From Saccharothrix sp. HUAS TT1 (GTDB taxonomy: Bacteria > Actinomycetota > Actinomycetes > Mycobacteriales > Pseudonocardiaceae): a DNA stretch of 64,000 nucleotides. Both the position numbers and the translations under genes were made by a program. Shown piece after piece: positions 46,538 through 59,989 of this stretch. The stretch is from positions 1,984,001-2,048,000 of the forward strand of contig NZ_CP160453.1 of NCBI RefSeq assembly GCF_040744945.1, read 5' to 3'. Position 1 is the stretch's first letter. Each line of letters starts with the position of its first letter. Below the pieces are notes generated by a model. It saw only the letters and a list, made by a program, of their open reading frames with translations, was not told the origin of the DNA and ran no database searches.

Positions 46538-46880
46538 CCGCCCCGACGGACGGTGCGCGCGGCACGTCGCCGAGCTGCGCGCCGATGCCGTCCAGCGCGT
46601 CCGCGACGGCCTGGTTGACGTCGCGGTAGTGCTCACCGGTCAGCGACAGCCGGCCACCCAGCTCGCCCAGCTTCTCGGTCATCTTCCCCATGTGGTCCAT
46701 GAAGGCGTTCGTCAGTTCCACGTAGTCGCCGTAGGTCAGGGCCTGCCCGAGCAGGCCCCACGAGACCTCCGGCACGATCGCGGCCGCGGCCGCCTCCTTG
46801 ATCTTCCCCGCCTCCGCGGCGAGGCCGTCCACCCGCTTGCCGCAGGCGATGACCGCCTCGGCGTCCACCCCGAATGCCAC
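46530..46880 (-). CDS. EspC/WXG100-like small helical protein
   Basis: 116 residues from a GTG at 46880 with GAGGGG upstream. It starts VAFGVDAEAVIACGKRVDGLA and contains VSWGLLGQALTYGDYVELTN, with two long helices as in the EspC/type VII substrate family. It pairs with the larger helical protein, whose start overlaps its stop. Secretion by an ESX system is inferred; no ESX machinery is in the window. Confidence 0.68.
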   Translation of the reverse strand: MAFGVDAEAVIACGKRVDGLAAEAGKIKEAAAAAIVPEVSWGLLGQALTYGDYVELTNAFMDHMGKMTEKLGELGGRLSLTGEHYRDVNQAVADALDGIGAQLGDVPRAPSVGAGG

Positions 46881-46890
46881 GTCCTCCCCC

Positions 46891-47514
46891 TCAGCGCAGG
46901 ATCGAGCCGAAGCCCTCGTCCGGGTCGTCGTCGCGAGGTGGCGCGGGACGGCGCGGCGGCGCGGGCGGTGGTTGCAGCGGCGGCCGGCCGGGTGGCGGGG
47001 GCGGCGGCTGGAGCGGAGGCCGGCCGGGCGGTTGGGCCCGTGGCGGCGGCGGTGGTGGTGGCACCGGCGCGGTCGGCCGCGCGTTGGCCTGCTGGAGGAA
47101 CGACGCGCCGGGCGCGGGCGCGTTCGGGGGAGGGGGCGGCGGCGCCTGCCCGGCCGGGTCGACCCCGAAGACCTCCTCCTGCACCCTGTTGACCCGCGCC
47201 ACGATGTCGACCTGGTCACCCGCGAACTCCTGCACCACCTCGGCCGACCGGCGCGCCGAGTCGGCGACGGCCTGCTGGAGGGTGCTCATGATCGAGCGGG
47301 ACAGCGCGTGCGCCGGTATCCGCTGCGCGTCGGGCTGGAGCTGGACGTCCAGGATGGAACCACCCGGTCCAGCGACCACGGTGACCACCCGATCCGGTGA
47401 AACCGCGGTCACCCTGAGCTGCGTCATCCGGTCTTTCATGTTCTGATAACCCGCGAGTCGTGCTTCGGCCTTGCGGCCGGCCTCCTCGAGCGCGCGGGCA
47501 CGTGGGTCCGTCAC
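46891..47514 (-). CDS. YbaB/EbfC-family protein with proline-rich tail
   Basis: 207 residues from a GTG at 47514. The first 110 residues match the YbaB/EbfC fold (VTVVAGPGGSILDVQL, an antiparallel sheet between helices). The rest is almost pure Pro/Arg/Gln, with RPPLQPPPPPPGRPPLQPPP repeats. YbaB-like proteins precede EspC-like genes in many actinobacterial ESX-associated clusters. It is divergent from rpsL, whose promoter lies 70 bases away. Confidence 0.72.
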   Translation of the reverse strand: MTDPRARALEEAGRKAEARLAGYQNMKDRMTQLRVTAVSPDRVVTVVAGPGGSILDVQLQPDAQRIPAHALSRSIMSTLQQAVADSARRSAEVVQEFAGDQVDIVARVNRVQEEVFGVDPAGQAPPPPPPNAPAPGASFLQQANARPTAPVPPPPPPPRAQPPGRPPLQPPPPPPGRPPLQPPPAPPRRPAPPRDDDPDEGFGSILR

Positions 47515-47584
47515 GGATCACCCCCCGGTAGTTCGTCTGCGTGCCCGCCCTGTCTACTCGATCAGGCGCGGACGCGGATCCGTT

Positions 47585-47614
47585 TTGACCGGTGGGAACC
47601 AAGCGGGGTATCTT
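47585..47614 (+). promoter_or_regulatory. rpsL: candidate str-operon promoter TTGACC-N18-TATCTT
   Basis: -35 TTGACC (47585-47590), 18-base spacer, -10 TATCTT (47609-47614). It predicts a leader of about 240 nt before rpsL. Confidence 0.65.
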
Positions 47615-47863
47615 TGGTACTCGTGCCCGACCCATGTCGGGCCGCTCCGCGTGCCTACGCGCCAGTGGTGCTGGAAAGCCGGCCGCGGTGACCTCCACGC
47701 GTAGGGGCATCCTGGGATGTCGCCTGCGGACCTGGGGCGATGTGTCGAGCGTTCGGTCCAGCCGATCGCCGCGACACGCCCGACCTCGGGTGCAGAGAGG
47801 GACCAAGTAAACAGGGCTCGTCGCCCACGCGGCGGGCACGTAAAGGGAAGAAGCAGCCGGCGT
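47615..47863 (+). promoter_or_regulatory. rpsL: long 5' leader of the rpsL operon
   Basis: This is gene-free. It contains GCGACACGCCCGACC at 47771-47785, identical to 15 bases in the S10 operon leader (52418-52432), and GC-rich potential hairpins (for example CGCCCACGCGGCGGGCACG near 47822). A conserved regulatory or initiation element is possible. Confidence 0.5.
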
Positions 47864-48238
47864 ATGCCAACGATCCAGCAGCTGGTCCGCAAGGGCCGGC
47901 AGGACAAGGTCGCCAAGCAGAAGACCGCGGCGCTCAAGGGCAGCCCGCAGCGGCGCGGTGTGTGCACCCGCGTCTACACGACCACGCCCAAGAAGCCGAA
48001 CTCGGCGCTGCGCAAGGTCGCCCGCGTGAAGCTGACGAGCGGTATCGAGGTCACGGCTTACATCCCCGGTGAGGGCCACAACCTGCAGGAGCACTCGATG
48101 GTGCTCGTGCGCGGCGGTCGTGTGAAGGACCTCCCCGGTGTCCGCTACAAGATCATTCGCGGTTCGCTCGACACGCAGGGCGTGAAGAACCGCAAGCAGG
48201 CTCGCAGCCGGTACGGCGCGAAGAAGGAGAAGAGCTGA
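47864..48238 (+). CDS. rpsL: 30S ribosomal protein S12
   Basis: 124 residues from ATG 47864. Lys43 ([13 protein letters not shown]) and Lys88 ([11 protein letters not shown]), the streptomycin-resistance positions, are wild type. It is the first gene of the str operon; its stop overlaps rpsG (TGATG). Confidence 0.98.
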   Translation: MPTIQQLVRKGRQDKVAKQKTAALKGSPQRRGVCTRVYTTTPKKPNSALRKVARVKLTSGIEVTAYIPGEGHNLQEHSMVLVRGGRVKDLPGVRYKIIRGSLDTQGVKNRKQARSRYGAKKEKS

Positions 48239-48708
48239 TGCCCCGCAAGGGACCGGCCCCGAAGCGGCCGCTGATCTCCGACCCGGTCTACAGCTCTCCG
48301 CTGGTGACCCAGCTCATCAACAAGGTGCTGGTCGACGGCAAGCGCTCCGTGGCCGAGCGGATCGTGTACGGCGCCCTCGAAGGCGCCCGCGACAAGACCG
48401 GCACCGACCCGGTCGTGACGCTGAAGCGCGCCCTGGACAACGTCAAGCCCGCGCTCGAGGTGAAGTCCCGCCGCGTCGGTGGCGCCACCTACCAGGTGCC
48501 CGTCGAGGTGAAGCCGGGCCGCTCGACCACGCTCGCGCTGCGCTGGCTGATCACCTTCTCCCGGCAGCGCCGCGAGAAGACCATGATCGAGCGCCTGATG
48601 AACGAGCTGCTCGACGCGAGCAACGGCCTGGGCGCGAGCGTCAAGCGCCGCGAGGACACGCACAAGATGGCCGAGTCGAACAAGGCCTTCGCCCACTACC
48701 GCTGGTGA
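48238..48708 (+). CDS. rpsG: 30S ribosomal protein S7
   Basis: 156 residues, coupled to rpsL. It is the standard S7 fold with [22 protein letters not shown] motif (here [14 protein letters not shown]) and the C-terminal AFAHYRW. It nucleates the 30S head. Confidence 0.98.
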   Translation: MPRKGPAPKRPLISDPVYSSPLVTQLINKVLVDGKRSVAERIVYGALEGARDKTGTDPVVTLKRALDNVKPALEVKSRRVGGATYQVPVEVKPGRSTTLALRWLITFSRQRREKTMIERLMNELLDASNGLGASVKRREDTHKMAESNKAFAHYRW

Positions 48709-48802
48709 CGTGCCGCCGAGCGGGCGCCCCACCGCGCCCGCTCGGCGCCTCCCGGCCCTAGTGAGCCTGCTACCAGCTAGCTCAAGACAGGGGAAGACAC
48801 CC

Positions 48803-50905
<2,103 letters not shown>

Positions 50906-50984
50906 CCCCAACCGGAGCACCGCAGCACCACGCGGGCTCTCCGGGGGGATGCCCCGGGGTCCGCACAACCGACCCTGACGTGAC

Positions 50985-51013
50985 GCCCGGCGGGTGAAAG
51001 CCGCCCGCCGGGC
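50985..51013 (+). promoter_or_regulatory. hairpin in the fusA-tuf intergenic region
   Basis: Stem GCCCGGCGGG (50985-50994) with CCCGCCGGGC (51004-51013) and 9-nt loop, just before the tuf ribosome-binding site AGGAGG. It could be a processing or translational control structure; no T-run. Confidence 0.45.
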
Positions 51014-51043
51014 TAAGCAATAGAAGTCCAGGAGGACAATCCA

Positions 51044-52237
51044 GTGGCGAAGGCGAAGTTCGAGCGGACGAAGCCGCACGTCAACATCGGCACCATCGGT
51101 CACATCGACCACGGCAAGACGACGCTGACCGCGGCGATCTCCAAGGTCCTGCACGACAAGTACCCGGACCTGAACCCCTTCACGCCGTTCGACCAGATCG
51201 ACAAGGCGCCGGAGGAGAAGCAGCGCGGCATCACCATCTCGATCGCCCACATCGAGTACCAGACCGACAAGCGCCACTACGCGCACGTCGACTGCCCCGG
51301 TCACGCCGACTACATCAAGAACATGATCACCGGTGCGGCGCAGATGGACGGCGCCATCCTGGTGGTCGCGGCGACCGACGGCCCGATGCCGCAGACCAAG
51401 GAGCACGTGCTCCTGGCCCGCCAGGTCGGTGTGCCCTACATCGTGGTGGCCCTGAACAAGGCCGACATGGTGGACGACGAGGAGATCCTGGAGCTCGTCG
51501 AGCTCGAGGTCCGCGAACTGCTCTCCGAGTACGAGTTCCCCGGTGACGACCTGCCGGTCGTCCGCGTCTCCGCGCTGAAGGCGCTGGAGGGCGACGCCGA
51601 GTGGGGCGAGAAGCTGATCGGCCTCATGGACGCCGTGGACGAGAACATCCCGGAGCCCGAGCGCGAGGTCGACCGCCCGTTCCTGATGCCGGTCGAGGAC
51701 GTGTTCACGATCACCGGTCGTGGCACCGTGGTGACCGGCCGCATCGAGCGCGGCATCGTCAAGGTCAACGAAGAGGTCGAGATCGTCGGCATCAAGGAGA
51801 CCTCGAAGAAGACGACGGTCACCTCGATCGAGATGTTCAAGAAGTTCCTCGACGAGGGCCGCGCGGGCGACAACGCCGCGCTGCTGCTGCGTGGCGTGAA
51901 GCGCGAGGAGGTGGAGCGCGGCATGGTGATCATCAAGCCGGGCACCACCACCCCGCACACCGAGTTCGACGCGCAGGTCTACATCCTGTCGAAGGACGAG
52001 GGCGGCCGCCACACGCCGTTCTTCAACAACTACCGCCCGCAGTTCTACTTCCGCACCACGGACGTGACCGGCGTCGTGACCCTCCCCGAGGGCACCGAGA
52101 TGGTCATGCCGGGCGACACCACGACCATGGCCGTGAAGCTGATCCAGCCGATCGCCATGGACGAGGGCCTGCGGTTCGCCATCCGCGAGGGTGGCCGCAC
52201 CGTCGGCGCGGGCTCGGTCACCAAGATCATCAAGTGA
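51044..52237 (+). CDS. tuf: elongation factor Tu
   Basis: 397 residues from a GTG. G1 [12 protein letters not shown]3 DCPGH, G4 NKADM and the C-terminal domains are complete. It delivers aminoacyl-tRNA. Last gene of the str operon. Confidence 0.98.
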   Translation: MAKAKFERTKPHVNIGTIGHIDHGKTTLTAAISKVLHDKYPDLNPFTPFDQIDKAPEEKQRGITISIAHIEYQTDKRHYAHVDCPGHADYIKNMITGAAQMDGAILVVAATDGPMPQTKEHVLLARQVGVPYIVVALNKADMVDDEEILELVELEVRELLSEYEFPGDDLPVVRVSALKALEGDAEWGEKLIGLMDAVDENIPEPEREVDRPFLMPVEDVFTITGRGTVVTGRIERGIVKVNEEVEIVGIKETSKKTTVTSIEMFKKFLDEGRAGDNAALLLRGVKREEVERGMVIIKPGTTTPHTEFDAQVYILSKDEGGRHTPFFNNYRPQFYFRTTDVTGVVTLPEGTEMVMPGDTTTMAVKLIQPIAMDEGLRFAIREGGRTVGAGSVTKIIK

Positions 52238-52301
52238 CCTGGCTCTAAATCTCACCCCCCGATTTGGTCTGCGCACCCCGGTGTGCGACCATTGACGGGT
52301 T

Positions 52302-52353
52302 GCTCGTCGGGGCGGCCGGTTCGAGTTCTGGACTCGGCCGCCCCGTCACGAGC
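52302..52353 (+). terminator. large hairpin terminator after tuf
   Basis: A 17-bp stem (52302-52318 with 52335-52353, one 2-base bulge) with a 16-nt loop, followed by GGGGTTTG. It separates the str and S10 operons. Confidence 0.65.
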
Positions 52354-52564
52354 GGGGTTTGATCTGGTCAGACAATCCCACAGGCTGTATCAGTGGGACC
52401 GGTCTATGTGCTGGGGCGCGACACGCCCGACCGCGTGGACCGGGCACCGTGACACCGCTCGGTGTCAGTCCTGAATAGGGGGCGGAGCGCGCCGGAGGTC
52501 CCGTGACCTCGTGCAAGGTGCCCGCACCGCAGCGGTACTAGAAGCAGAGGAACGGCAAGCCATC
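52354..52564 (+). promoter_or_regulatory. rpsJ: leader/promoter region of the S10 operon
   Basis: The tuf-rpsJ gap of 327 bp has no gene. Besides the terminator it contains GCGACACGCCCGACC (52418-52432, shared with the rpsL leader) and a perfect palindrome TGACACCG-CT-CGGTGTCA (52450-52467). No convincing -35/-10 pair was found. Confidence 0.45.
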
Positions 52565-52870
52565 ATGGCGGGACAGAAGATCCGCATCCGGCTCAAGGCC
52601 TACGACCACGAGGCGATCGACGCGTCCGCGCGCAAGATCGTCGAGACCGTGACGCGCACCGGCGCTCGGGTCGTCGGGCCTGTGCCGCTGCCCACTGAGA
52701 AGAACGTTTACTGCGTCATCCGCTCGCCGCACAAGTACAAGGACTCGCGCGAGCACTTCGAGATGCGCACGCACAAGCGTCTGATCGACATCCTCGACCC
52801 GACGCCGAAGACGGTGGACGCGCTCATGCGCATCGACCTGCCGGCGAGCGTCGACGTCAACATCCAGTAA
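52565..52870 (+). CDS. rpsJ: 30S ribosomal protein S10
   Basis: 101 residues from ATG 52565. Its loop is also the NusB partner in antitermination. First gene of the S10 operon; sequence [20 protein letters not shown] is canonical. Confidence 0.98.
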   Translation: MAGQKIRIRLKAYDHEAIDASARKIVETVTRTGARVVGPVPLPTEKNVYCVIRSPHKYKDSREHFEMRTHKRLIDILDPTPKTVDALMRIDLPASVDVNIQ

Positions 52871-52922
52871 GCGTTGGACGCGGCAGTGTTGATCCCATTT
52901 GGGGCGGAGAGTAACGAGACCC

Positions 52923-53573
52923 ATGTCTGACAGGCAGGTTAAGGGCCTCCTGGGCACCAAGCTCGGCATGACTCAGGTCTTCGACGAGAACAACCGGATC
53001 GTTCCGGTGACCGTCGTCAAGGCCGAGCCGAACGTGGTCACCCAGGTTCGGACCCAGGAGAACGACGGCTACTCGGCCGTGCAGCTGGCCTTCGGCGCGA
53101 TCGACCCGCGCAAGGTCAACAAGCCCGTCGCGGGCCACTACGCCAAGGCGGGCGTCACGCCCCGCCGCCACCTGGCGGAGCTGCGCACCACGGACGCGTC
53201 CGAGTACACGGTCGGCCAGGAAATCACCGCCGAGGTCTTCGAGGCCGGCGTGGTGGTCGACGTGGTCGGCACCAGCAAGGGCAAGGGCACCGCGGGTGTC
53301 ATGAAGCGCCACGGCTTCAAGGGCCTCGGCGCCAGCCACGGCACCCAGCGCAAGCACCGCTCGCCCGGCTCCATCGGCGGCTGCGCCACGCCCGGCCGCG
53401 TGTTCAAGGGCCTGCGGATGGCCGGCCGGATGGGCCACGTGCGGGTGACCACCCAGAACCTCAAGGTGCACCGCGTGGACGCCGAGTCCGGTCTGCTGCT
53501 CATCAAGGGCGCCGTTCCCGGCCCCAAGGGCGGCACCGTGTTCATCAAGACCGCAGCGAAGGGTGGTGCCTGA
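52923..53573 (+). CDS. rplC: 50S ribosomal protein L3
   Basis: 216 residues from ATG 52923. Starts with the typical [13 protein letters not shown]; the extension reaching the peptidyl-transferase centre contains [15 protein letters not shown]. Confidence 0.98.
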   Translation: MSDRQVKGLLGTKLGMTQVFDENNRIVPVTVVKAEPNVVTQVRTQENDGYSAVQLAFGAIDPRKVNKPVAGHYAKAGVTPRRHLAELRTTDASEYTVGQEITAEVFEAGVVVDVVGTSKGKGTAGVMKRHGFKGLGASHGTQRKHRSPGSIGGCATPGRVFKGLRMAGRMGHVRVTTQNLKVHRVDAESGLLLIKGAVPGPKGGTVFIKTAAKGGA

Positions 53574-53575
53574 TC

Positions 53576-54268
53576 ATGACTTCCGTTGAGATCCGCACCC
53601 CGGCGGGCAAGGCCGACGGCTCCGTCGAGCTGCCCGCGGCGATCTTCGACGCGCAGGCGAACGTGGCGCTGCTGCACCAGGTCGTCGTGGCCCAGCTGGC
53701 CGCGGCCCGCCAGGGCACGCACGCCACCAAGACCCGCGGCGACGTCCGCGGCGGTGGCAAGAAGCCGTACCGGCAGAAGGGCACCGGCCGCGCCCGTCAG
53801 GGCTCGACCCGCGCGCCGCAGTTCGCCGGTGGTGGCGTCGTCCACGGCCCGCAGCCGCGCGACTACTCGCAGCGCACCCCCAAGAAGATGAAGGCCGCCG
53901 CCCTGCGCGGCGCCCTCTCCGACCGGGCGCGCGCCGGCCAGGTGCACGTGGTGAGCGGCTTCGTCGAGGGCGACGCGCCGTCGACCAAGTCGGCCCGCAA
54001 GGTGCTGGAGACGGTGACCGAGGCCCGCCGCGTGCTGGCCGTGCTGCTGCGCACCGACGAGGTTTCGTGGGTCAGCCTGCGCAACCTGCCGCACGTGCAC
54101 ATCATCGCGCCGGACCAGCTGAACACCTACGACGTGCTGGTCAACGACGACGTGGTGTTCACCAAGGACGCGCTCGACGTGTTCCTGGCGAGCAAGTCCC
54201 AGCACGGGCAGGGTTCCGCCGAGGCCACCGCGTCGTCGTCCGAGACCGACGAGGAGGCCGCGAAGTGA
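53576..54268 (+). CDS. rplD: 50S ribosomal protein L4
   Basis: 230 residues. The loop [20 protein letters not shown] lines the exit tunnel near the macrolide site. A Ser/Glu-rich C-terminal tail ([14 protein letters not shown]) is an actinobacterial addition. Its stop overlaps rplW (GTGA). Confidence 0.97.
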   Translation: MTSVEIRTPAGKADGSVELPAAIFDAQANVALLHQVVVAQLAAARQGTHATKTRGDVRGGGKKPYRQKGTGRARQGSTRAPQFAGGGVVHGPQPRDYSQRTPKKMKAAALRGALSDRARAGQVHVVSGFVEGDAPSTKSARKVLETVTEARRVLAVLLRTDEVSWVSLRNLPHVHIIAPDQLNTYDVLVNDDVVFTKDALDVFLASKSQHGQGSAEATASSSETDEEAAK

Positions 54269-54564
54269 TCCCCGACCACCGGGACATCCTGCTCGCGCCG
54301 GTCATCTCCGAGAAGTCCTACGGGCTGCTCGAGGAGAACAAGTACACCTTCGTGGTGTCCCCCGGCGCGAACAAGACCCAGATCAAGATTGCCGTGGAGA
54401 AGGTCTTCGGCGTCAAGGTCGTCAGCGTCAACACGCTCAACCGCCAGGGCAAGCGCAAGCGGACCCGGACCGGTTATGGCAAGCGCAAGGACACCAAGCG
54501 CGCCATCGTGACGCTGTCCGCCGAGAGCAAGCCGATCGAGATCTTCGGCGGCCCGGCCGCCTGA
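54265..54564 (+). CDS. rplW: 50S ribosomal protein L23
   Basis: 99 residues from a GTG overlapping rplD. It lies at the tunnel exit and docks signal recognition particle and trigger factor. [16 protein letters not shown] is characteristic. Confidence 0.97.
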   Translation: MIPDHRDILLAPVISEKSYGLLEENKYTFVVSPGANKTQIKIAVEKVFGVKVVSVNTLNRQGKRKRTRTGYGKRKDTKRAIVTLSAESKPIEIFGGPAA

Positions 54565-54586
54565 TGACGACGAGGACTGCGTAGAG

Positions 54587-55420
54587 ATGGGCATTCGCAA
54601 GTACAAGCCGACGACCCCCGGTCGTCGCGGTGCGAGCGTCTCCGACTTCGCCGAGATCACTCGGACGACGCCGGAGAAGTCGCTGATCCGCCCGCTGCAC
54701 GGCCGCGGTGGCCGCAACGCGTCGGGCAAGATCACGACGCGGCACAAGGGTGGTGGCCACAAGCGGGCGTACCGCCTCATCGACTTCCGCCGCACCGACA
54801 AGGACGGCGTGCCGGCCAAGGTCGCTCACATCGAGTACGACCCCAACCGCACCGCGCGCATCGCGCTGCTGCACTACTTCGACGGCGAGAAGCGCTACAT
54901 CATCGCGCCGTCCAAGCTGCAGCAGGGCGACGTCGTGGAGAACGGCCCCAAGGCCGACATCAAGCCGGGCAACAACCTGCCGCTGCGCAACATCCCCGTC
55001 GGCACGGTGATCCACGCGATCGAGCTCCGCCCCGGCGGCGGCGCGAAGATCGCCCGCTCGGCCGGTGCCAGCGTGCAGCTCGTCGCCAAGGACGGCCCCT
55101 ACGCCCAGCTGCGGATGCCCTCGGGCGAGATCCGCAACGTGGACGTCCGGTGCCGCGCCACGGTCGGCGAGGTCGGCAACGCCGAGCACCAGAACATCAA
55201 CTGGGGCAAGGCCGGCCGCATGCGGTGGAAGGGCAAGAAGCCCACCGTCCGCGGTGTCGCCATGAACCCGGTGGACCACCCGCACGGTGGTGGTGAGGGC
55301 AAGACCTCCGGTGGTCGCCACCCGGTGAACCCGGCCGGCAAGCCCGAGGGTCGCACCCGCCGCCGCAAGCCAAGCGACAAGCTCATCGTCCGGCGTCGTC
55401 GCACCGGTAAGAAGCGCTGA
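54587..55420 (+). CDS. rplB: 50S ribosomal protein L2
   Basis: 277 residues. Contains the RNA-binding domain and [20 protein letters not shown] with the conserved His needed for peptidyl transfer. Confidence 0.98.
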   Translation: MGIRKYKPTTPGRRGASVSDFAEITRTTPEKSLIRPLHGRGGRNASGKITTRHKGGGHKRAYRLIDFRRTDKDGVPAKVAHIEYDPNRTARIALLHYFDGEKRYIIAPSKLQQGDVVENGPKADIKPGNNLPLRNIPVGTVIHAIELRPGGGAKIARSAGASVQLVAKDGPYAQLRMPSGEIRNVDVRCRATVGEVGNAEHQNINWGKAGRMRWKGKKPTVRGVAMNPVDHPHGGGEGKTSGGRHPVNPAGKPEGRTRRRKPSDKLIVRRRRTGKKR

Positions 55421-55438
55421 GCAGGGAGGGAGTGAAGG

Positions 55439-55720
55439 ATGCCTCGCAGCCTTAAGAAGGGCCCCTTCGTGGACGACCACCTGCTCAAGAAGGTGGACGC
55501 CCTCAACGAATCGGGCAAGAAGACCGTCATCAAGACCTGGTCCCGCCGGTCGACGATCATCCCCGACATGTTGGGCCACACGATCGCGGTGCACGACGGT
55601 CGCAAGCACGTGCCGGTGTTCGTCTCGGAGGCGATGGTCGGGCACAAGCTCGGCGAGTTCGCCCCGACCCGCACGTTCAAGGGCCACATCAAGGACGACC
55701 GGAAGTCGCGCCGTCGCTAG
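55439..55720 (+). CDS. rpsS: 30S ribosomal protein S19
   Basis: 93 residues, [18 protein letters not shown] start. Forms a head complex with S13. Confidence 0.98.
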   Translation: MPRSLKKGPFVDDHLLKKVDALNESGKKTVIKTWSRRSTIIPDMLGHTIAVHDGRKHVPVFVSEAMVGHKLGEFAPTRTFKGHIKDDRKSRRR

Positions 55721-55755
55721 GCGACGAACCAGAGGAAGAGCAAGGGGAAGCAGCG

Positions 55756-56171
55756 ATGAACGCCCGTAACGAAGCCGAAGCGCCGGAGTTCCCGCGCGCC
55801 GTGGCTCGGGCTCGCTACGTCCGTGACACGCCCATGAAGGTGCGTCGCGTCGTCGAGCTCATCAGGGGTCGTAGCGCCAGCGAGGCCCTGGCCGTGCTCC
55901 AGTTCGCGCCGCAGGCGGCATCTGAGCCGGTCCGCAAGGTGCTGCAGAGCGCCGTGGCCAACGCCGAGAACAACCTGTCCCTGGACCCCGACACCCTCTG
56001 GGTGTCGAAGGTCTACGTGGACGAGGGTCCGACCCTCAAGCGGTTCCGCCCGCGCGCCCAGGGCCGCGCCTACCGGATCCGCAAGCGGACGAGCCACATC
56101 ACCGTCGAGGTGGAGAGCCGTCCGAAGAAGACCAGCGCGAAGGCCGGCGCTGACAGGAAGGGGGCTCGGTA

Positions 56172-56172
<1 letters not shown>
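55756..56172 (+). CDS. rplV: 50S ribosomal protein L22
   Basis: 138 residues. The tunnel hairpin [20 protein letters not shown] is intact. The last base of its stop codon is the first base of the rpsC start. Confidence 0.98.
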
Positions 56173-56990
<818 letters not shown>

Positions 56991-56993
56991 GTC

Positions 56994-57413
56994 GTGCTCA
57001 TCCCGCGCAGGGTTAAGCACCGCAAGCAGCACCACCCCGGACGGTCCGGTGCTGCCAAGGGCGGCACGAGGGTCACCTTCGGCGAGTACGGCATCCAGGC
57101 TCTGGAGCCCGCCTACGTGACCAACCGGCAGATCGAGTCGGCTCGTATCGCGATCACCCGGCACATCCGCCGCGGTGGCAAGGTCTGGATCAACATCTTC
57201 CCGGACCGCCCGCTGACCAAGAAGCCCGCCGAGACCCGCATGGGTTCCGGCAAGGGCTCGCCGGAGTGGTGGGTGGCGAACATCAAGCCGGGTCGGGTGC
57301 TCTTCGAGATGAGCTTCCCGAACGAGACCGTGGCCCGCGAGGCGCTGCGCCGCGCGATCCACAAGCTCCCGATGAAGTGCCGCATCGTTACGCGTGAGGG
57401 TGGTGAGTTCTGA
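56994..57413 (+). CDS. rplP: 50S ribosomal protein L16
   Basis: 139 residues from a GTG. It has [19 protein letters not shown] and the [14 protein letters not shown] motif near the A-site tRNA. Confidence 0.98.
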   Translation: MLIPRRVKHRKQHHPGRSGAAKGGTRVTFGEYGIQALEPAYVTNRQIESARIAITRHIRRGGKVWINIFPDRPLTKKPAETRMGSGKGSPEWWVANIKPGRVLFEMSFPNETVAREALRRAIHKLPMKCRIVTREGGEF

Positions 57414-57661
57414 TGGCAGCGGGTACCACCGCTTCCGAGCTGCGTGAGCTCACCGAGGAAGAGCTCGTGCTGCGCCTGAGGGAGGCGAAGGAGGAGCTGT
57501 TCAACCTCCGCTTCCAGATGGCCACCGGGCAGCTCGACAACAACCGCCGCCTGCGCACGGTCCGGCACGAGATCGCCCGGGTCTACACCGTGATGCGGGA
57601 GCGGGAGCTGGGCCTCTCGGCCTCTCCCGACGCGGTTTCCACTGGTGAGGGTGCGGCATGA
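57413..57661 (+). CDS. rpmC: 50S ribosomal protein L29
   Basis: 82 residues; two helices with [20 protein letters not shown]. Overlaps rplP by one base and rpsQ by four. Confidence 0.97.
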   Translation: MAAGTTASELRELTEEELVLRLREAKEELFNLRFQMATGQLDNNRRLRTVRHEIARVYTVMRERELGLSASPDAVSTGEGAA

Positions 57662-57939
57662 GCGAGAACAACGAAGTGACCACCGAGGCTCGCAACGACC
57701 GCAAGGTCCGCGAGGGCTACGTCGTGTCCGACAAGATGGACAAGACGATCGTGGTGGCGGTCGAGGACCGCAAGAAGCACCGCCGGTACTCGAAGGTCAT
57801 GCGCTCCACCACCAAGGTGAAGGCGCACGACGAGCAGAACACCGCCGGCGTCGGCGACCGCGTCCTGCTGATGGAGACGCGGCCGCTGTCGGCCACCAAG
57901 CGCTGGCGCCTCGTCGAGGTCCTCGAGAAGGCCAAGTAG
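57658..57939 (+). CDS. rpsQ: 30S ribosomal protein S17
   Basis: 93 residues. OB-fold with [20 protein letters not shown] and a slightly long N-terminus. ATGA overlap with rpmC. Confidence 0.97.
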   Translation: MSENNEVTTEARNDRKVREGYVVSDKMDKTIVVAVEDRKKHRRYSKVMRSTTKVKAHDEQNTAGVGDRVLLMETRPLSATKRWRLVEVLEKAK

Positions 57940-58006
57940 CCAGTCGTACGACCGAGCCCGTCAGGTCGGAAATCTGGCGGGCCAGGAATGGTCAAGGAGC
58001 AGGTAA

Positions 58007-58375
58007 GTGATCCAGCAGGAGTCGCGGCTGCGCGTCGCCGACAACACCGGTGCGAAGGAAATCCTCTGCATCCGTGTTCTCGGTGGCTCGGGCCGCCGCT
58101 ACGCGGGCATCGGGGACATCATCGTCGCGACGGTGAAGCAGGCCATCCCCGGCGCCGGCGTCAAGAAGGGCGACGTCGTCAAGGCGGTCATCGTCCGCAC
58201 CGTCAAGGAGAAGCGCCGTCCCGACGGCTCTTACATCCGGTTCGACGAGAACGCCGCGGTGCTCATCAAGAACGACAACGAGCCGCGGGGCACCCGCATC
58301 TTCGGCCCGGTCGGTCGAGAGCTGCGCGACAAGAAGTTCATGAAGATCATCTCGTTGGCGCCGGAGGTGCTCTGA
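58007..58375 (+). CDS. rplN: 50S ribosomal protein L14
   Basis: 122 residues from a [23 protein letters not shown] is the family signature. Binds L19 at the subunit interface. Confidence 0.98.
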   Translation: MIQQESRLRVADNTGAKEILCIRVLGGSGRRYAGIGDIIVATVKQAIPGAGVKKGDVVKAVIVRTVKEKRRPDGSYIRFDENAAVLIKNDNEPRGTRIFGPVGRELRDKKFMKIISLAPEVL

Positions 58376-58376
58376 C

Positions 58377-58691
58377 ATGAAGGTGAAGAAGGGCGACACC
58401 GTCGTCGTTATCGCCGGCAAGGACAAGGGTGCTCGCGGCAAGGTCATCATGGCCTACCCCGCTGAGAACCGCGTCCTGGTCGAGGGCGTCAACCGCATCA
58501 AGAAGCACACCCGGATCACGCAGACCCAGCGCGGCGCGCAGTCGGGCGGCATCGTGACCCAGGAGGCCCCCATCCACGTGTCCAACGTGATGGTGGTCGA
58601 CTCGGACGGCAAGCCGACCCGTGTGGGCTACCGGACGAACGACGAGGGCAAGCGGGTCCGCATTTCCCGTCGTAACGGGAAGGACATCTGA
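58377..58691 (+). CDS. rplX: 50S ribosomal protein L24
   Basis: 104 residues. KOW motif [20 protein letters not shown] at the N-terminus. An assembly initiator. Confidence 0.98.
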   Translation: MKVKKGDTVVVIAGKDKGARGKVIMAYPAENRVLVEGVNRIKKHTRITQTQRGAQSGGIVTQEAPIHVSNVMVVDSDGKPTRVGYRTNDEGKRVRISRRNGKDI

Positions 58692-59254
58692 TGACCACCG
58701 TTGAGAAGACCACGCCGCGGCTGAAGACCCGCTACCGCGAGGAGATCATCGCCGCGCTGCGCGAGCAGTTCGAGTACGCCAACGTCATGCAGATCCCGGG
58801 CGTGGTGAAGGTCGTCGTCAACATGGGCGTCGGCGACGCCGCCCGCGACGGCAAGCTGATCGAGGGCGCCGTCAAGGACCTGTCGATCATCACCGGCCAG
58901 CGCCCCGAGGTCCGCCGGGCCCGCAAGTCCATCGCGCAGTTCAAGCTGCGCGAGGGCATGCCGATCGGCGCGCGCGTCACGCTGCGCGGCGACCGCATGT
59001 GGGAGTTCCTGGACCGCCTGCTGACGATCGCGCTGCCCCGCATCCGCGACTTCCGCGGCCTGTCGGGCAAGCAGTTCGACGGCAACGGGAACTACACGTT
59101 CGGCCTCAACGAGCAGTCGATGTTCCACGAGATCGACCCGGACGCGATCGACCGTCCCCGCGGCATGGACATCACCGTGGTGACGACCGCGACCAACGAC
59201 GACGAGGGCCGGGCGCTGCTGAAGCACCTGGGCTTCCCGTTCAAGGAGAACTGA
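58691..59254 (+). CDS. rplE: 50S ribosomal protein L5
   Basis: 187 residues. Binds 5S rRNA; motif [18 protein letters not shown]. Overlaps rplX by one base. Confidence 0.98.
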   Translation: MTTVEKTTPRLKTRYREEIIAALREQFEYANVMQIPGVVKVVVNMGVGDAARDGKLIEGAVKDLSIITGQRPEVRRARKSIAQFKLREGMPIGARVTLRGDRMWEFLDRLLTIALPRIRDFRGLSGKQFDGNGNYTFGLNEQSMFHEIDPDAIDRPRGMDITVVTTATNDDEGRALLKHLGFPFKEN

Positions 59255-59257
59255 CAG

Positions 59258-59443
59258 ATGGCCAAGAAGGCGCTGATCAACAAGGCCGCGGCCAAGCCGA
59301 AGTTCAAGGTGCGGGGTTACACCCGCTGCCAGCGTTGCGGTCGCCCGCACTCGGTGTTCCGCAAGTTCGGCCTGTGCCGGATCTGCCTCCGCGAGATGGC
59401 GCACCGGGGCGAGCTGCCCGGTGTCAACAAGTCCAGCTGGTAA
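59258..59443 (+). CDS. rpsN: 30S ribosomal protein S14 type Z
   Basis: 61 residues with zinc ligands C24/C27 and C40/C43, the short zinc-containing form. Actinobacteria often carry a second, zinc-free copy elsewhere. Confidence 0.98.
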   Translation: MAKKALINKAAAKPKFKVRGYTRCQRCGRPHSVFRKFGLCRICLREMAHRGELPGVNKSSW

Positions 59444-59573
59444 GTCCGGCTCGGCGGCAGGTTTTTCGAGAATCATCACTTCGCTGTAGGCCCGTCCACG
59501 ACCAGCCGGCCGCACCGCGGCCGGCTCGGACCCTGGCTGGGGAACCGCAGCGAGAAAGGTTGACCAGGTCACC

Positions 59574-59972
59574 ATGACGATGACCGACCCGATCGCAGAC
59601 ATGTTGACGCGTCTGCGGAACGCGAACTCGGCTTACCACGACAAGGTCGTGATGCCGCACTCGAAGTTGAAGGCCAACATCGCCGAGATCCTCAAGCGCG
59701 AGGGCTACATCGCTAGCTACCGCGACGAGCAGGGCGACGTGGCCAAGAACCTGGTTATCGAGCTGAAGTACGGCCCGAACCGGGAGCGCAGCATCGCCGG
59801 CCTCCGCCGCGTGTCGAAGCCCGGTCTGCGCGTGTACGCGAAGTCGACCAACCTGCCGAAGGTGCTGGGCGGTCTGGGCGTCGCGATCATTTCGACCTCT
59901 GGCGGTCTGATGACCGACCGCCAGGCCAACAAGTCGGGCGTGGGCGGAGAAGTCCTCGCCTACGTCTGGTGA
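59574..59972 (+). CDS. rpsH: 30S ribosomal protein S8
   Basis: 132 residues; [19 protein letters not shown] start. S8 binds 16S helix 21 and in E. coli represses the spc operon. A start two codons later is possible. The 130-bp gap before it has no clear gene. Confidence 0.98.
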   Translation: MTMTDPIADMLTRLRNANSAYHDKVVMPHSKLKANIAEILKREGYIASYRDEQGDVAKNLVIELKYGPNRERSIAGLRRVSKPGLRVYAKSTNLPKVLGGLGVAIISTSGGLMTDRQANKSGVGGEVLAYVW

Positions 59973-59989
59973 GGAAGGGGGACTAGGCA

